Source of the DNA: Omphiscola glabra
Lineage: Eukaryota > Mollusca > Gastropoda > Lymnaeidae
Length of the DNA: 64,000 bases
Direction of reading: 5' to 3'
Assembly (NCBI GenBank): GCA_964017045.1
Contig: OZ024799.1
Span: forward strand, 30,887,596 to 30,951,595
A program made the translations under genes and the position numbers. Of this stretch, positions 1-12,137 are shown piece after piece; the first letter of the stretch is position 1; every line of letters begins with the position of its first letter. The notes beneath the pieces were generated by a model. It did not search any database, had not been told where the DNA came from, and worked only from the letters and a program-made list of their open reading frames with translations.

Positions 1-190
1 GTATCTAAAGAAACTCACCCTATCACCAACTCACCTCGTTTCGAAAGAAACTCATCCTATCACCAACTCACCTCGTATCTAAAGAAGCTCATCATATCCC
101 CAACTCACCTCGTATCTAAAGAAACTCACCCTATCACCAACTCACCTCGTATCTAAATAAACTCATCCTATCACCAACTCACTCTGTATC
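1..190. repeat. 37-bp minisatellite, five copies, cut by the window edge
   Basis: Five head-to-tail copies of a 37-bp unit begin at 1, 38, 75, 112 and 149. Each starts GTATCTAAAGAAACTCA or a close variant and ends near ACCAACTCACCTC. Copies differ by a few substitutions and no indels. The array probably continues to the left of the window. No reading frame or gene is associated with it. Confidence 0.9.
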
Positions 191-810
191 TAACAGGTAA
201 CAGATTCATCGCTGTACCGAATGTTGTATTATGAGTGTGTTACGTCGGATAGCTAGTGTCACCTAAAAAAACCCACCAAACCTAATCACATTTCCCTACC
301 GATATTGCATGCTCCTCTGATTTCACCAGCCTCGTTTCCGCACTGCAAGTTTTGACTCTGGGCTCAAACGTTAAGACGCTCCCAGATAAGAAGAAAAAGA
401 GGAACAATAATTGGGGGGTGGCGGGGTAGGTAGGGAAGGAGGTAAATACGTTTTTGATCAAATTTGTTGATTCACCTATGTAGAAACGTTTTTCTGTTAG
501 CTTTACTTTTTCTTAGGCGATATGAAGATCGTTGGTTTTTGCAGTTTTTCTGGAGGCGCCTTTGTCAGGTGTAAACAACACAACACAATAAAATGACTTG
601 ATTTGCTGTCAACTCTCCGTGCCCTTGGGTTTTTTTTTTTTTGGTACCAAGTGTAACATTTTCACGACACAAATCCATTATTTATTTACCCCATCAAAAC
701 ATTAGCCATGATGTTAGCCATTTGAAGTTAAACAAAGGGAATGAGTGAATTAAGGCTATCAACATGCCTCGCGACCAATCGTGATCTGAGTCCCCGGGGT
801 CCTTCTAAAT
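191..810. other. Non-coding stretch, nothing recognised
   Basis: No convincing exon, RNA gene or repeat was recognised here. It holds a short G-rich patch near 412-440 and a T-tract near 630-642. Confidence 0.5.
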
Positions 811-1117
811 CAGGGGTGGCCAACCCGCGGGTCGCATGTTATTACACCTCATGTTAACAGATTTTTATTTTTTTAAAAACTCCTTAGTGCGGTATAGAAT
901 TTTTTTAAATCTCCCAATGCACATAATGAAATGCTAAATAATGAAAGAGAGTAAAACTAACTTAATGTGATGCATTTTCCCTTTTCGATCACTTATATTT
1001 TAAAAAAAACAACTGATTTCCTTGTCAATGAAATAAAGAACTAATACGTTTATTGATAAATCGGGCGTCCGCGGGACACAATATTTGACGTGGCGGGCCG
1101 CTGGTTGGCCACCCCTT
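811..1117. mobile_element. hAT-type MITE (307 bp)
   Basis: The left end reads CAGGGGTGGCCAACC and the right end is its inverted match GGTTGGCCACCCCTT (last base degenerate). The 8 bp before the element (TTCTAAAT, 803-810) match the 8 bp after it (CTCTAAAT, 1118-1125) at 7 of 8 positions, as expected of hAT target duplications. The interior is AT-rich and has no open frame, with GC-rich subterminal parts (CCGCGGGTCGC on the left, GTCCGCGGGACAC on the right). It is a non-autonomous copy. The terminus resembles that of the element at 37397. Confidence 0.85.
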
Positions 1118-1474
1118 CTCTAAATAAACAAAAATAAAGTTGTCTTTACGTGTGAGACGTATTTGTCAAAATTCTTACACTAGCCAACCGCCTTGCTTGT
1201 ATTGGCAGACTACTCACCCGTGAGAAGCTGTGAGACTTTTGCAGTTTAAAAGTTCAGAGAATGTTTTAGAGATGAGATTTGACTTTCGAAAAATATATTT
1301 ATTTGAATAGTGAAACTTGAAGCGTTCCCGTTTGGCTCGATTAGGTTTTGTTCCTACGGCCAGCTAACTATAAGTCTTAAATTAAGATGATGATGACGAT
1401 GATGATATCTTGTATAGCGCGTTTGTCCGTGCTATTCCAGCGCTCTTATGTCGTAAACTCTATACATTTAAAGA
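1118..1474. other. Non-coding stretch with a short GAT-rich microsatellite
   Basis: No gene seen. A short (GAT)n-like microsatellite lies at 1386-1407. Confidence 0.5.
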
Positions 1475-2441
1475 ACAATGTCTTTCAATGTCTCTTAAAT
1501 GTCTTTAAATGTCTTTGAATGTCTATAAATGTCTCTTAAATGTCTGTATATGTTTCTTAAATTTATTAAAATGTCTCTTGAATGTTTTTAAATGTCTTTA
1601 AATGTCTTTAAATGTCTCTTAAATGTTTTTAAATGTCTGTAAATGTCTTTAAATGTCTGTAAATGTCTCTTAAATGTCTGTAGTGTCTCTTAAATGTCTG
1701 TAAATGTCTGTAAATGTCTCTTAAATGTCTGTAAATGTCTCTTAAATGTCTCTTAAATGTCTGTAAATGTCTCTTAAATGTCTGTAAATGTCTGTAAATG
1801 TCTCTTAAATGTCTGTAAATGTCTCTTAAATGTTTTTAAATGTCTCTTAAATATTTTTAAATGTCTCTTAAATGTCTTTAAATGTTTTTAAATGTCTTTA
1901 AATGTCTCTTAAATGTCTGTAAATGTCTCTTAAATGTCTGTAAATGTCTTTAAATGTCTGTAAATGTCTCTTAAATGTCTGTAAATGTCTCTTAAATGTC
2001 TCTTAAATGTCTCTTAAATGTCTTTAAATGTCTCTTAAATGTCTTTAAATGTCTGTAAATGTCTCTTAAATGTCTTTAAATGTCTGTAAATGTTTTTAAA
2101 TGTCTTTAAATGTCTCTTAAATGTCTTTAAATGTCTGTAAATGTCTCTTAAATGTCTTTAAATGTCTGTAAATGTTTTTAAATGTCTCTTAAATGTCTTT
2201 AAATGTCTGTAAATTTCTCTTAAATGTCTTTAAATGTTTTTAAATGTCTTTAAATGTCTCTTAAATGTCTTTAAATGTCTGTAAATGTCTCTTAAATGTC
2301 TTTAAATGTCTGTAAATGTTTTTAAATGTCTGTAAATGTCTCTTAAATGTTTTTAAATGTCTTTAAATGTCTGTAAATGTCTCTTAAATGTTTTTAAATG
2401 TCTTTAAATGTCTGTAAATGTCTTTGAATGTATCTTAAATG
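1475..2441. repeat. Array of mixed 10- and 11-bp units, about 967 bp
   Basis: About 90 units follow one another without a spacer. The two 10-bp forms are TCTGTAAATG and TCTTTAAATG; the 11-bp form is TCTCTTAAATG. Occasional TTTTTAAATG variants occur. The order is irregular, with local higher-order blocks such as 11-10-10 repeated several times in the second half. Because 10- and 11-bp units alternate, the AT core recurs close to every 10.5 bp, the helical repeat of DNA. The array is non-coding and degenerates at both ends. Confidence 0.95.
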
Positions 2442-3138
2442 ATTCTTTATCGTTTTTAAATTCCTTCAAAGACTGGGGCAAAGTTCCATTATTTAGGCGC
2501 TATCGACGCAGCGCACTCCGAAGGACTTCTTTTTGTGACCATCCACGCTGTGAACATTGAGGGACTGTGATTTAGAGCGCAGCCTCTTTAAAGATACATG
2601 TCTCGAAAATAAGTTATTTCAGATAATCAGGTGCAGAGCCTTCCATACAGTTGAATGTCAGGTACCGAATTTTGTGGTTAATACGCTCAGAGCTGTGACT
2701 TGTGGCGTTGTCAGTGATTTTAATCATTTGATTTGTTTTAGAGGTGGCGAATTCATGTGGAATTTTATTTCTTAAATCTTGTCGTCTGTTAAAGGGCGCC
2801 ACATTAACTTTAAATTTATCTGGTTGATTAGCTACGCTACTGTTTCAATGTAGTTGTTCCGCTGGACACACGACGGTGTTGGACATTCTTGTTATGTTAC
2901 TATATTACATATAGTACAAATCAGGCCAGTTGTTATCTTATCGTGGGAGCCTGACTGTAAAAGTCGTTGTTTGTGGTAAAGCACCGAGCACTGGAAATCT
3001 GAGGCAAATTTACAGACGGCAAGCCGTCATTATCAGTCCATCAAGTCATCTCGCTATCGCTTGGAAACATGACAAGTTATTTTTGGCGCACACTCAACTC
3101 ACATTATCTGCTACTCAGTGCTATACTCGCTACATTTT
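2442..3138. other. Non-coding stretch, nothing recognised
   Basis: Short open frames are present but none has splice context or protein-family similarity. Confidence 0.5.
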
Positions 3139-3305
3139 TTCTCTATTTCTCTGGATTATTTTCTGTATTTGTCTATAGTTCTCTGGTTATTTTTTGCATT
3201 TGTCTGTGGTTGTCTGATTATTTTCTGTATTTGTCTGAGGTTCACTGTTATTTTCTGCATGTGTATGTGGTTGTCTTATTTCCTGTATTTGTCTGAGGCT
3301 GGCTG
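3139..3305. repeat. Degenerate ~31-bp minisatellite
   Basis: Five to six copies of a unit of 30-32 bp built on TTATTTTCTGTATTTGTCTG followed by a GGTTGT-like end. Further decayed copies of the same phrase occur at about 3411-3500. The overlapping open frames across this block (rich in F, L, C and Y) are products of the repeat and are not genes. Confidence 0.75.
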
Positions 3306-3805
3306 GTAATCAAGTCAACTCGCTCTCAGTTTGAAACATAACACGTTATTTTTGGCACGCACTCAACTCATATTGTCTGCTACACTCGCCACCGGCACAT
3401 GAACCTGAGGTTGTCTGGTTATTTTCTGCTTTTTGTCTGTTGTTTGGCAGTTCTCATAAATCGCCTGGTTATTCTTTGCATTAGTCATTGGTTGTCTGGT
3501 TATCTTGTATGTCGATGAAATGTATTTTTATTTTCGATGTATTAATTTGTATCTGATCTGTCCGTGCAAGTAATTATATCTGTTGCAAAACTAACTCATT
3601 CTTTTTCGACAAAAAGCGCCGGTGAAACTCGATCATGTCGTCGCCAAAGAGACAGTTTCTAAAATTCTCCGAAAATAGCATGATGGTTGTGTGCATATCA
3701 ATCAGTTTTCATATCATTTGTGGTTGTCATGGTTTGGCTAATTTAGTACACATAGATCGGATGACGTCACCGTGAATAGAGAGGGAAGAAATTATTCAGA
3801 GTAAA

Positions 3806-3916
3806 AGTGAATGCGATCACGGGTGTACACGAAGTTTGATATAGTGAATGCGATCACGGGTGTACACGAAGTTTGATATAGTGAATGCGATCACGGGTTT
3901 ACAGGAAGTTTGTGTC
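3806..3916. repeat. 37-bp tandem triplication
   Basis: Three copies start at 3806, 3843 and 3880, each beginning AGTGAATGCGATCACGGG. The first two are identical. The third differs at a few positions (GGTTTACAGG for GGTGTACACG). Although the period equals that of the array at 1-190, the unit sequences are unrelated. Confidence 0.92.
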
Positions 3917-4167
3917 GAGCTTTCCCTGCTATAGGAGAAAGTTTATTTAACATCGCTTATCTATTATAGATGATGGGCCTCCAATGATTTGTTAAGGAAT
4001 CCACGAAGCCAAGATTAAGATAACATTTTGATTAAAAACTAGTAATTGATCCGTGCTCGCCCGACATTGACACGATAATGTTAATTAATGTTACCGCTGT
4101 TAATTGGTTTCTAATGTTGGCGCACACAACATTCGTTAGTTTTGCTGTTTTAAAGAAATCTACATTA

Positions 4168-4256
4168 ATCGATACACAGTACATCTACAGTGATCGATAC
4201 ACAATACATATACAGTAATCGATACACAATAAATTGCAGTAATCCATGCACAATAA
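4168..4256. repeat. 25-bp tandem repeat, about 3.6 copies
   Basis: Copies beginning ATCGATACAC start at 4168, 4193 and 4218; a decayed fourth (ATCCATGCAC) starts at 4242. It is followed by a run of 16 C at 4269-4284. Confidence 0.85.
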
Positions 4257-4801
4257 CCATCTGCATTACCCCCCCCCCCCCCCCGTAACCCCATGCTTTT
4301 ATGCCGACCTTCCCACCACCCCCAGTCATTGATGAGTCCAAATGTCTTGTCACCGTGTTTCTAACGCAGACGTTTTGTTGTTGCCGTAAAGTAAAAAAAA
4401 AATGATAGTAATAATTATATATATGTACATATATATAACGTCTTATTATAAACATTTGTCAATTATTTCATTAAAATGGACATCTTCAACTCCACTATTC
4501 CGACTCTTGGGGCCCGTGTTTCTCTTTCTGATCTTTTTCCCAGTTTAAACTGAACCGTTGACGTATAACGACAGAGAAGGTGAGGGCAAGGTGAAAAATA
4601 TTCGTTATAAAAACATTCTCCCCCCAATCCCTGCACTGTATCTATCTATGTTCAATCCAAAATAAACCGCCACACGTGCAGATGGCGAGTTCCTGTAAAA
4701 GAAATGCTAGTGTTTGCGCAACAGCCTCATGCTGTGGGGCTTCTGTGGGGAACTGATCCAGTAAAACTGTGCCCGTGTTAGCATAGGAGCAGCAAGGCAG
4801 G

Positions 4802-4922
4802 GCTACCCGTATACCTTCATTCAGAGCTACCGTATACCTGCATTTAGAGCTACCGTATACCTGCATTTAGAGCTACCGTGTACCTGCATTTAGAGCTACC
4901 TGTATGCTTACATTCAGAGCCA
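4802..4922. repeat. 23-bp tandem repeat, about five copies
   Basis: The unit AGAGCTACCGTATACCTGCA plus three bases is repeated about five times. The outer copies are more diverged (TTCATTCAGAG on the left, TTACATTCAGAG on the right). Confidence 0.88.
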
Positions 4923-5026
4923 CCTTTATACACAAGCTAATGCTACCCTCAAATACAATAGAGTTGTTGAAAAAAAAAACATAGTGATCATTCTTATTAA
5001 AAAAGCGATGGTACTTCCACTGGGTG

Positions 5027-5450
5027 CAGGGTTCGGCAACCATTTTGTGTGAGGAGGCATTTGTATAAATCAGAGGTCCCCAAACATTTTTGTCTCATAG
5101 ACCCCTTGCCATGTTTTTTTCGGTTTTGTGTATAGAAGTCACAACCTGCTTACACGAGATCCACTATCGTGGACCCCCATTTTCATTTCATGGACACCCA
5201 ATTATTTTCCTCGCTGACATGGACCCCTTGCAAGTTGTCGTCGACCCCTGGGGGCCGATATAGACCACTTTGGGAATCACTGGTATAAATGATCGGTCTT
5301 TTAAATCTGGTAGGAAAATATTTTGGGAGCCTCATGTCATTTTAAATTATTTTGTTTTAAAAATAGAGCCGCATCTATCCTCACAAAAAGCCGCATCTAT
5401 ACTCACAAAAAGCCGCATGCGGTTCCGGAGCCGCAGTTTGCCGGCCACTG
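5027..5450. mobile_element. Outer hAT-like element, interrupted by a younger one
   Basis: The left end CAGGGTTCGGCAACC is an approximate inverted match to the right end GTTTGCCGGCCACTG. The right part holds three tandem phrases of AGCCGCAT, a feature shared with other CGGCAA-ended elements such as the one at 19308. The flanking 8-mers (ACTGGGTG and ACCTAGTA) match at only 4 positions, so the insertion is old or one border is off. The interior is interrupted by the element at 5071-5282. Confidence 0.6.
5071..5282. mobile_element. hAT-type MITE nested in another (212 bp)
   Basis: The left end CAGAGGTCCCCAAACATTTT pairs with the right end CACTTTGGGAATCACTG. Identical 8-bp duplications GTATAAAT flank it at 5063-5070 and 5283-5290. 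The perfect duplication shows this copy is younger than the element that holds it. No coding capacity. Confidence 0.92.
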
Positions 5451-7547
5451 ACCTAGTAGATTCTGAAGAAAGAAAAAAAATAACCTTATGAAACAACAGG
5501 TGAGGGGCCATATGTCCTGAATTACTCAGGTAACCATTACACATAACATCTTGATCATATCTTCCCGACTTTTCCGTAAAGAGGTTCTCCTCCACATTAC
5601 TGAATCCAAACTGGCCACCCAGAAATTATTTTTTAAATTAAAAAAAATACAAGTGATATACATAAAGACAATCTGTTCCACGCATAGAATTTATACAGGC
5701 ATATTTAGTATTTAATCAACATAAGACTTTCAGACGTGGCCTCGAAAGCAAACGGACAGACTTTTATTTACAAACGTAAAAGGCCATGAAATATATAATT
5801 CAATTCAGTCACATACTCAACAGTAGGTAAACGTGTACACCCTACACACACACGCGTGCACGCAAACACCCCCACATCCCGTAAACGCCAATGTACACTG
5901 GTAGCACTATGCAGCAATAGTGCACACCTATCTACTTCACGCTACCCATGAGGCATACAGCAATTCAGCCAGCCAGCCGGCACCCTCCACCCCCAGTCAT
6001 CTAATAGCTAGTGCTCGGGGGTAGCTGGCCATGAATCTCAACATTGTTTACGGCTAGTGAGTACTATAAGGTAAGTTCTCATCCAAAGGTTGCGCAATCT
6101 ACTGCTAGTGATTATTGTAAGATACGATCTGATCCAATCTTCCCCAACAAATCTCCATTTACCGTCATGATCAGGGTAATATGTAACTTGCTCAAGCTTG
6201 TGTGTGTATGTGTATGCAAAAATAGTGCACTTTCAGTACACAAAAATGATGTGTGCTCAGGATGATTCACCACTAATACTTTAGCTGGCGATAACAACAG
6301 ACATCACTGCAGCGGCGTATCGTAATTGAGAAACATGTTTTTTTTAAAAAGTGTGTTTGTGTATGGTGGTAAAAGATTAAAAAGGGGGTGGGGTGGGGGT
6401 TGGTATGGTGCCATTTACCATCAGACATTTCCATCATTTCCATTTCGACTTGCCAACTTTTTGCTTGCTGTTGATATTTTTCTATTTTATGCCTCACTAG
6501 CGCATCAGCGAATCGGATTTTTTATTTATTTTTTATTATTTTTTAAATGCAGTAGCTCGCTACTCCCCTTTCACCGCCACCTCGGGGAAGCTGCGGTTTC
6601 TCTCTGTTACCCCCCCCCCCCCCCCCCCCCGTCCTCATAACAACCGTTGTCCCCACTGGACAGGTGTGGTTTTTGGGCTGTCCCAGCCTTCCCCCAAGTT
6701 CACCCGTAACGCTTGCTGTACAGTAATAATAATAAGCAATCGCATCTTAAGAATGAGAGCTGTAATATTGACAAAGGCGCAGCCAGTCAAAATATTTGCA
6801 AAATTAAAAGCGCGCCCCCCCCCCCCCCCCCGGTGTTATATCGCCACAATTTATTCTCACTGAAAATGGCATCGTTAGATGGAGATTAGGTGGACAGCAT
6901 GATCAGTTGTCGCAAACGTTTGACACTATGCAGTTATTTTGCGTTATAAACAATTATAATTAATTAAACAGTTAAATAAACAATTAAATAATTTACAATA
7001 AACCAGTCATGTTTTGAAGTTCATAGATAAACATTTTTGTTAGAAAACGTTTAAAATCTCCGCATCAACTGTTATATATTGGAACTCTAATGTCATTGAT
7101 AACTTCTTGTCTTTGATATTTCCAATCATAACAATGTTAACTTCTTTCCTGGCAAGTAGCAAACCTATCGTTTTATTGCTTTACCTGGCAAGGTAAATAA
7201 ACCAAACGTTGCACATAGAAAAATAATCTATCGGAATCGGTAAGGATGTTAGATAGATTTTGCCTGAAGTCTAGAAATCTGACAGATAAACATGCTCTGC
7301 GCAGGTAAAAGAAAACAGTCTTGCAGAAATTAGGAACCAAATGTAGTGAAATATGGTACCGTGAAATATACTCCTTCCACTTCCATAAGCACAGGATAAT
7401 TACACTGGACCTAAATTTAGATTAGTACATCAGATTTCATTTTAATGTTTACCCATGACTTGCAATAATTTCATGACTCCATGGTTCTGAGAAAATCCAT
7501 AGGTTAATGCGAAGAGATATCACTATGACGTCTTTTGCGTGTTTTGT
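5451..7547. other. Gene-free stretch with poly-C and CA-rich tracts
   Basis: No gene was recognised. Simple-sequence features are a CA-rich tract at about 5842-5875, a run of 21 C at 6610-6630 and a run of 17 C at 6815-6831. The proline- and glycine-rich frames over this region come from the C and G runs and have no other support. Confidence 0.5.
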
Positions 7548-7643
7548 CCCTGGTTCCAATAGGGTCAAAGCCCTGGTTCCGATAGGGTCAAAACCCTGGT
7601 TCCCATAGGGTCAAAACCCTGGTTCCGATAGGGTCAAAACCCA
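7548..7643. repeat. 23-bp tandem array, four copies, paired with the array at 43537
   Basis: Four copies of a 23-bp unit, CCCTGGTTCCGATAGGGTCA plus three A, with variation at the CGA position. Read on the other strand, the unit matches the 43537-43750 unit at 18 of 23 positions and has the same period. The following sequence (7644-7715) also has inverted counterparts next to that second array, including CCCGCGAACTT and TTGGTTGCC. The two loci are therefore copies of one composite repeat in opposite orientation. Confidence 0.85.
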
Positions 7644-8044
7644 GGTAAGGGATAAGTTTAGTGTTCATGTTAGGTTTAGGGATAAATAATGGACATAAGT
7701 TCGCGGGTCGCGGCAACCAATATAGTAAAAAAAAAATGCTGTGATATCTCCTCACATTTACTGAAATATTGAGACATTGCTATCGTATTTTCAAAGTCAA
7801 AGTCTATTGCTCCTCTGTTCTTATAACCAGTTTTCCTTGCACTCCCTGAAATTTGGGGTGCTAAGGCTGGTTAACTATCCTTAGTTAGAATAGGTTGTTT
7901 GGGGACCAAAAAGCTTATTTATTTTACTTAATTTTCTTTTGGCTCTCAGGCGTTTGGGGGTGGGGTGTCATTAACATGTGCAACTATAACAAGTCCTTGA
8001 TTTACCCCACCACCAGTAAATGATGATATTATTTTCTTCTCCAG

Positions 8045-11000
8045 CATGCCAGTATACCTGTCACCAACACTGTGTGCCTGCTGTTACTCTCAACTGTAAG
8101 TCTATCTCTGATGATGGTGTAGAGGTGACCCTACCTAAAACCCCAACCCCCACAGAACCTCGGTCACAGCTAGAGACATCTTTATCATTAGGCAACATTA
8201 ATGCTCGACCAGGCTGTGCTCGTAATGTAACAATTAGCAGCCCCAAACCAACAGACCTCTCTGCTGTCACTGCTCATCACTCATCAGACTACCCACCCCA
8301 AACTCAAGGGGGAGGATACAACTCTGAAGTAACTCCTCCAAGGGGTGGGTCAAATTTATATGTTGGGGCTTACCATGGACAAAGCAGCCCACCCTCCAGC
8401 AACTTAACCCTCTCTTCGAACACTCTGCCCAGGTCAGTGAGTGAGGGATATGTGACAGCTCATTTATCACCACAGCAAGGACCAACTGTTACAGCACCCC
8501 GCACCTCACAAGGATTTTCATCCCCTTACTCCACACCTCCATCCGCAAACATTGATCCTGGCTCAAATCCACCATCAACTCTCCAAAGACCAAGTATCCA
8601 GTCCTCACTTTTGTCACCTGGTACTCCCTGTGGGGATAAAGTGGGCTCCTCAGACCATTTCACTCAGGAAAACAGCAGCAGTCCACATGATATCAGTAGC
8701 TCTAACCGATCAGGAGCAGAAGGACCACTACCTCAGCATACACTGCTTACAGATAGAGAAAACAATCCTGATGAAACAACTGTGAGTAGAAATTTGACTT
8801 CCTTATTGTTTAAATTTTTAATAAAGTTTATATATATAGTCTTGTGATGATTGCACGAAGGCTTACAAAAGGCAATTATATGAATAAATTAATCCGGCCT
8901 ATCCTGAGATTTTCTCCATATAATTTAAATTAAAAAGTTTTATTCAAGGAGCATCTGGTTGATTGATGTACTGTGATGCAAGCATCATATAATATATGCA
9001 TACATACGCAAGTAGATCTGTACATCCACACTAATGTAATAAGAAATATAAAGAGTGTTTTTGAAAAGTAACATGCTAATATATCTCTTTAATTACAGTT
9101 TGTGTGTATGTACACAAGGAATGCTTATTGAAAGGGGATTATTCAAATCAAACTTTTTAAAATTAGCAATTAGTTATAATTTGTTGGAAAAATCTACTCT
9201 TACCATTAATATAAAAGGGTGTTTACTACAGTAGTTCTTTTTAAAAAAATTGTAGAAAAAAGTTGTTTCTAAGATTTATGATTTAGTTGTGAAAAGGTGT
9301 CCTGCTAAAAAAAATTATTAATTTTTATTTTATTTTGCACATTTTTAGTATCCCATAAAATAAATTAAATTATAATTTCATAGTTCGTTTTTCTCATAAT
9401 AATGAAACTCTCACTTTGGTTACATAAACAATATAAATAAAGTAAAAAATAAAATACCCCATTACTTGCTGGGTCGATATAGTACCAATTTTATTGCTTG
9501 GAGACAAAAAAAACATGAAATTCCAGAATCAGAAAAATATTTTTGAGTTGAAAAGAGTTTTCTATCCCATTGTTCTTTTCAAAAGAAAGCTGAAATTATT
9601 TTAATTGAAAATGGTCAAAACCTTATTGACAGTTGTGCATTATGAGTTTGGTGATCTGTTTAAAAAAATGTATCTTGAATAAAACTATTAAATTTATTTT
9701 TCACATCACACTTAAACAAAACATTTTTTTGGAAAATAGTGGATAACAAGTATCACATTTTTTTTTGGTCAGGAAAAAGATGAGACAGACAGTGGATACA
9801 GGTCTGGGACAATACCTGATGACAAATTACCCAGGATCCCCAGCCAGGAAACACTTGATCTACAAGAGCTTAAAAGAAAAATTGCAAAATTTAACCACTT
9901 TGTTCCTGCTGCTACCCTGGAGTTGGTAAGTAGACCCAAGTTTTACAGAAATGTTAACATCTTTTATTGCTTTAAAAAAAAATATTTTTTTTTATTATTA
10001 ATACTTGTATAAAAACACATGAATTCTAGAGCAAGCAACATTTTAAGACAAATAATGTAGACAAATCGTTTTTCCTATTAGGTCAATTTTGATACTATAT
10101 TTTTCAAACATCGCTTCATTTATATTGATTTATTTCATATCCTTTTACTTGTCTCAATGTATAAAACTAACAAAAATATAATCATTTTAGTTGCTGACAT
10201 TTTAAGCCTTTTTTCAATAGACTATAATTTCATCACTTAATTTTGTTCCCTCAAGTATTTGAAAAATGTTTTTTTAAATGTTCCCCCTACTAGACTGATA
10301 AAGAATCATTCCAAGGATTTGTGAAAGTAACCATGAACCTTATCCGACCAATCACCATGGAGCTGGGTGCAAGACCACCTTCCATCTATGAACTCCTGAC
10401 TCGAGAGCACATAATTGAAGAAAACACTCAGCAGGTGGCATTTTACATGCCCCGTGACACTCATAAATCACTTCATATAACAAGGTAGGCAATTATAGTC
10501 AGTGTTTTATGCCATTGATTCCTATCACTGTTGTTATGAATGGATTCAGACAAATTTTCATATCACTGTTGTAATGAGTTGATTCAGACAAATTTTATGC
10601 AAATATTTTTAAGGCATAAAGAAAAAGCCAACCTTTTTATTTCATACTTTTTAAATTGTATATTGTACTCACATTTTATTGGTGCTTTATATATATTTTT
10701 TTATTAGTACCGGTACAAGTATATTTAATTTTTTTTTGAGATATGCATTTCAAAATAGCTCTTATGATCCTTGTATTATTAAAATTTGTAAACAAGGTTC
10801 TCTCTTTTTTCATGTACAGTGAAACCACTACCAAAGAAGTCATAACCTCTTTATTGAAAAAATTCCACATACTTGACCACCCTAGAAAATTTGCTATGTA
10901 TGAACAGGAGTTTAGTGATCGCAACAAGTTGGGTACGCATGGCTATTCAAATTTGTTTTAGAAAACTATGGCAGCCCCCCCCCCCTCCCCCCCCCCAAGA

Positions 11001-12137
11001 AATTAGTAATTTTGGATCCTATCACTTTTAAGAAGTGTATAGTTTATCCATGACTCAAGACCTTTGTGAATAATTATGTAACTTTTGACAAAGGGAGAAC
11101 TTGAGCAGTTTTATGATTGACAATTTTGTTGATATATTCTTCCTAGAACTCTTTAGCTTAACTGTTAAGTGTTCTTGGCCAATTCTTAAAATTCTAATTG
11201 CATTTTTACCTTGTAAAAAAATGTACTTTAAAAAATGCATGATAACCGTAACATCAAATTGTTTGTATTATTAAATGATTAAAATAACTGATTTTAACAG
11301 TCTGCAATAAAAAACCTATTTAATTTTTTTTTTTTGCTGTGTTAGGCAAAAAAATATATGTAATTCATATTTCTTGTGTATAAAATGTTCAGATTTTTAA
11401 AAATGAATCTCATCTGTCCAGTCCGCTTGCGACGTCTAACAGACAAAGATTTCCCATTAAGAGCAATCTTGACTTGGAACCCTGAGCGCATTAAGAACTA
11501 CCGGATGGTCTTACAAGAAAATGAGACAGGGGAGATAGTTGTAAGTGCTTAGAACTAATGGTCAAATTAATGTTTTGGAACTTTGCTTTTTTTGTCTTAA
11601 TTATCAGTTTATGCCATGGAGAAAGCCAGTCAAGCACTGAGCCTTATATTCTCATAGCAACATCTTACTCAGCAAATTATGAAGGAATAAAAAAAAAAGT
11701 TGTAACCGTCTTCAAAAATTATTTACAATTGAAATTAAAATGAATTTTTTTTAAAGAATTAGTTTATTCAGTATATTATTTTCTCTAATTAAAAAAAAAA
11801 TCTTGAGAAAACAAGTTACAGATGACAAGGCCAATTAAAATGTTGGAAACTTTCTCCTGATTACAATAAATTTACAACAAGAGTTGAGAGAACTATATTT
11901 ACCAATTGAAATAGTTGTAATTTTGTAATATATGTTTATTTTGTAATTTTGCCTCCTTAACAGTGGGATGCTTTCAGTCAACCAGAATTAGGCAATTTCC
12001 TTAAAGTTCTTGACCGCGAGGAAAAGGAAACCATATTGGAGCTAAAACACAAGTACGCCTACATGAAGCAGTACATGGAGAGGAGGCTTGGTGAACTTCG
12101 TAATGAGCGCAACAAGCAGGGAAAAAGCCAGAAATGA
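8045..12137 (+). CDS. RASSF1/5-like Ras-association domain protein (3' part, six exons)
   Basis: Adaptor of Ras-like GTPases that links them to Hippo-type kinases (family knowledge). Exons read from splice sites: 8045-8781, 9773-9925, 10294-10484, 10820-10932, 11422-11540, 11964-12137; phases agree throughout and give 494 residues to the TGA. The first exon opens inside a C1 zinc finger (CQYTCHQHCVPAVTLNC), so the first half of the C1 domain must lie in an exon further 5' that I could not find. About 225 residues of Ser/Pro/Thr-rich linker follow. The Ras-association domain runs from about GFVKVTMNLIRP through FYMPRDTHKSLHIT and HPRKFAMYEQ to ENETGEIV. The last exon holds the SARAH helix (AFSQPELGNFLKVLDREEKE and onward), which in the family binds MST/Hippo kinases. 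Family similarity fits RASSF1/3/5 rather than RASSF7-10, because the RA domain is followed by a C-terminal SARAH domain. The exact paralogue cannot be decided. Confidence 0.93.

Noticed and set aside
1475..2441. CRISPR-like array
   Set aside because: The units are contiguous with no unique spacers, and the DNA is eukaryotic; it is a minisatellite.
2930..3309. Overlapping hydrophobic frames
   Set aside because: They follow the ~31-bp tandem repeat and carry no independent evidence of coding.
6326..6640. Open frame ending in a proline run
   Set aside because: The proline run is a C-homopolymer; no domain, splice sites or conservation signal.
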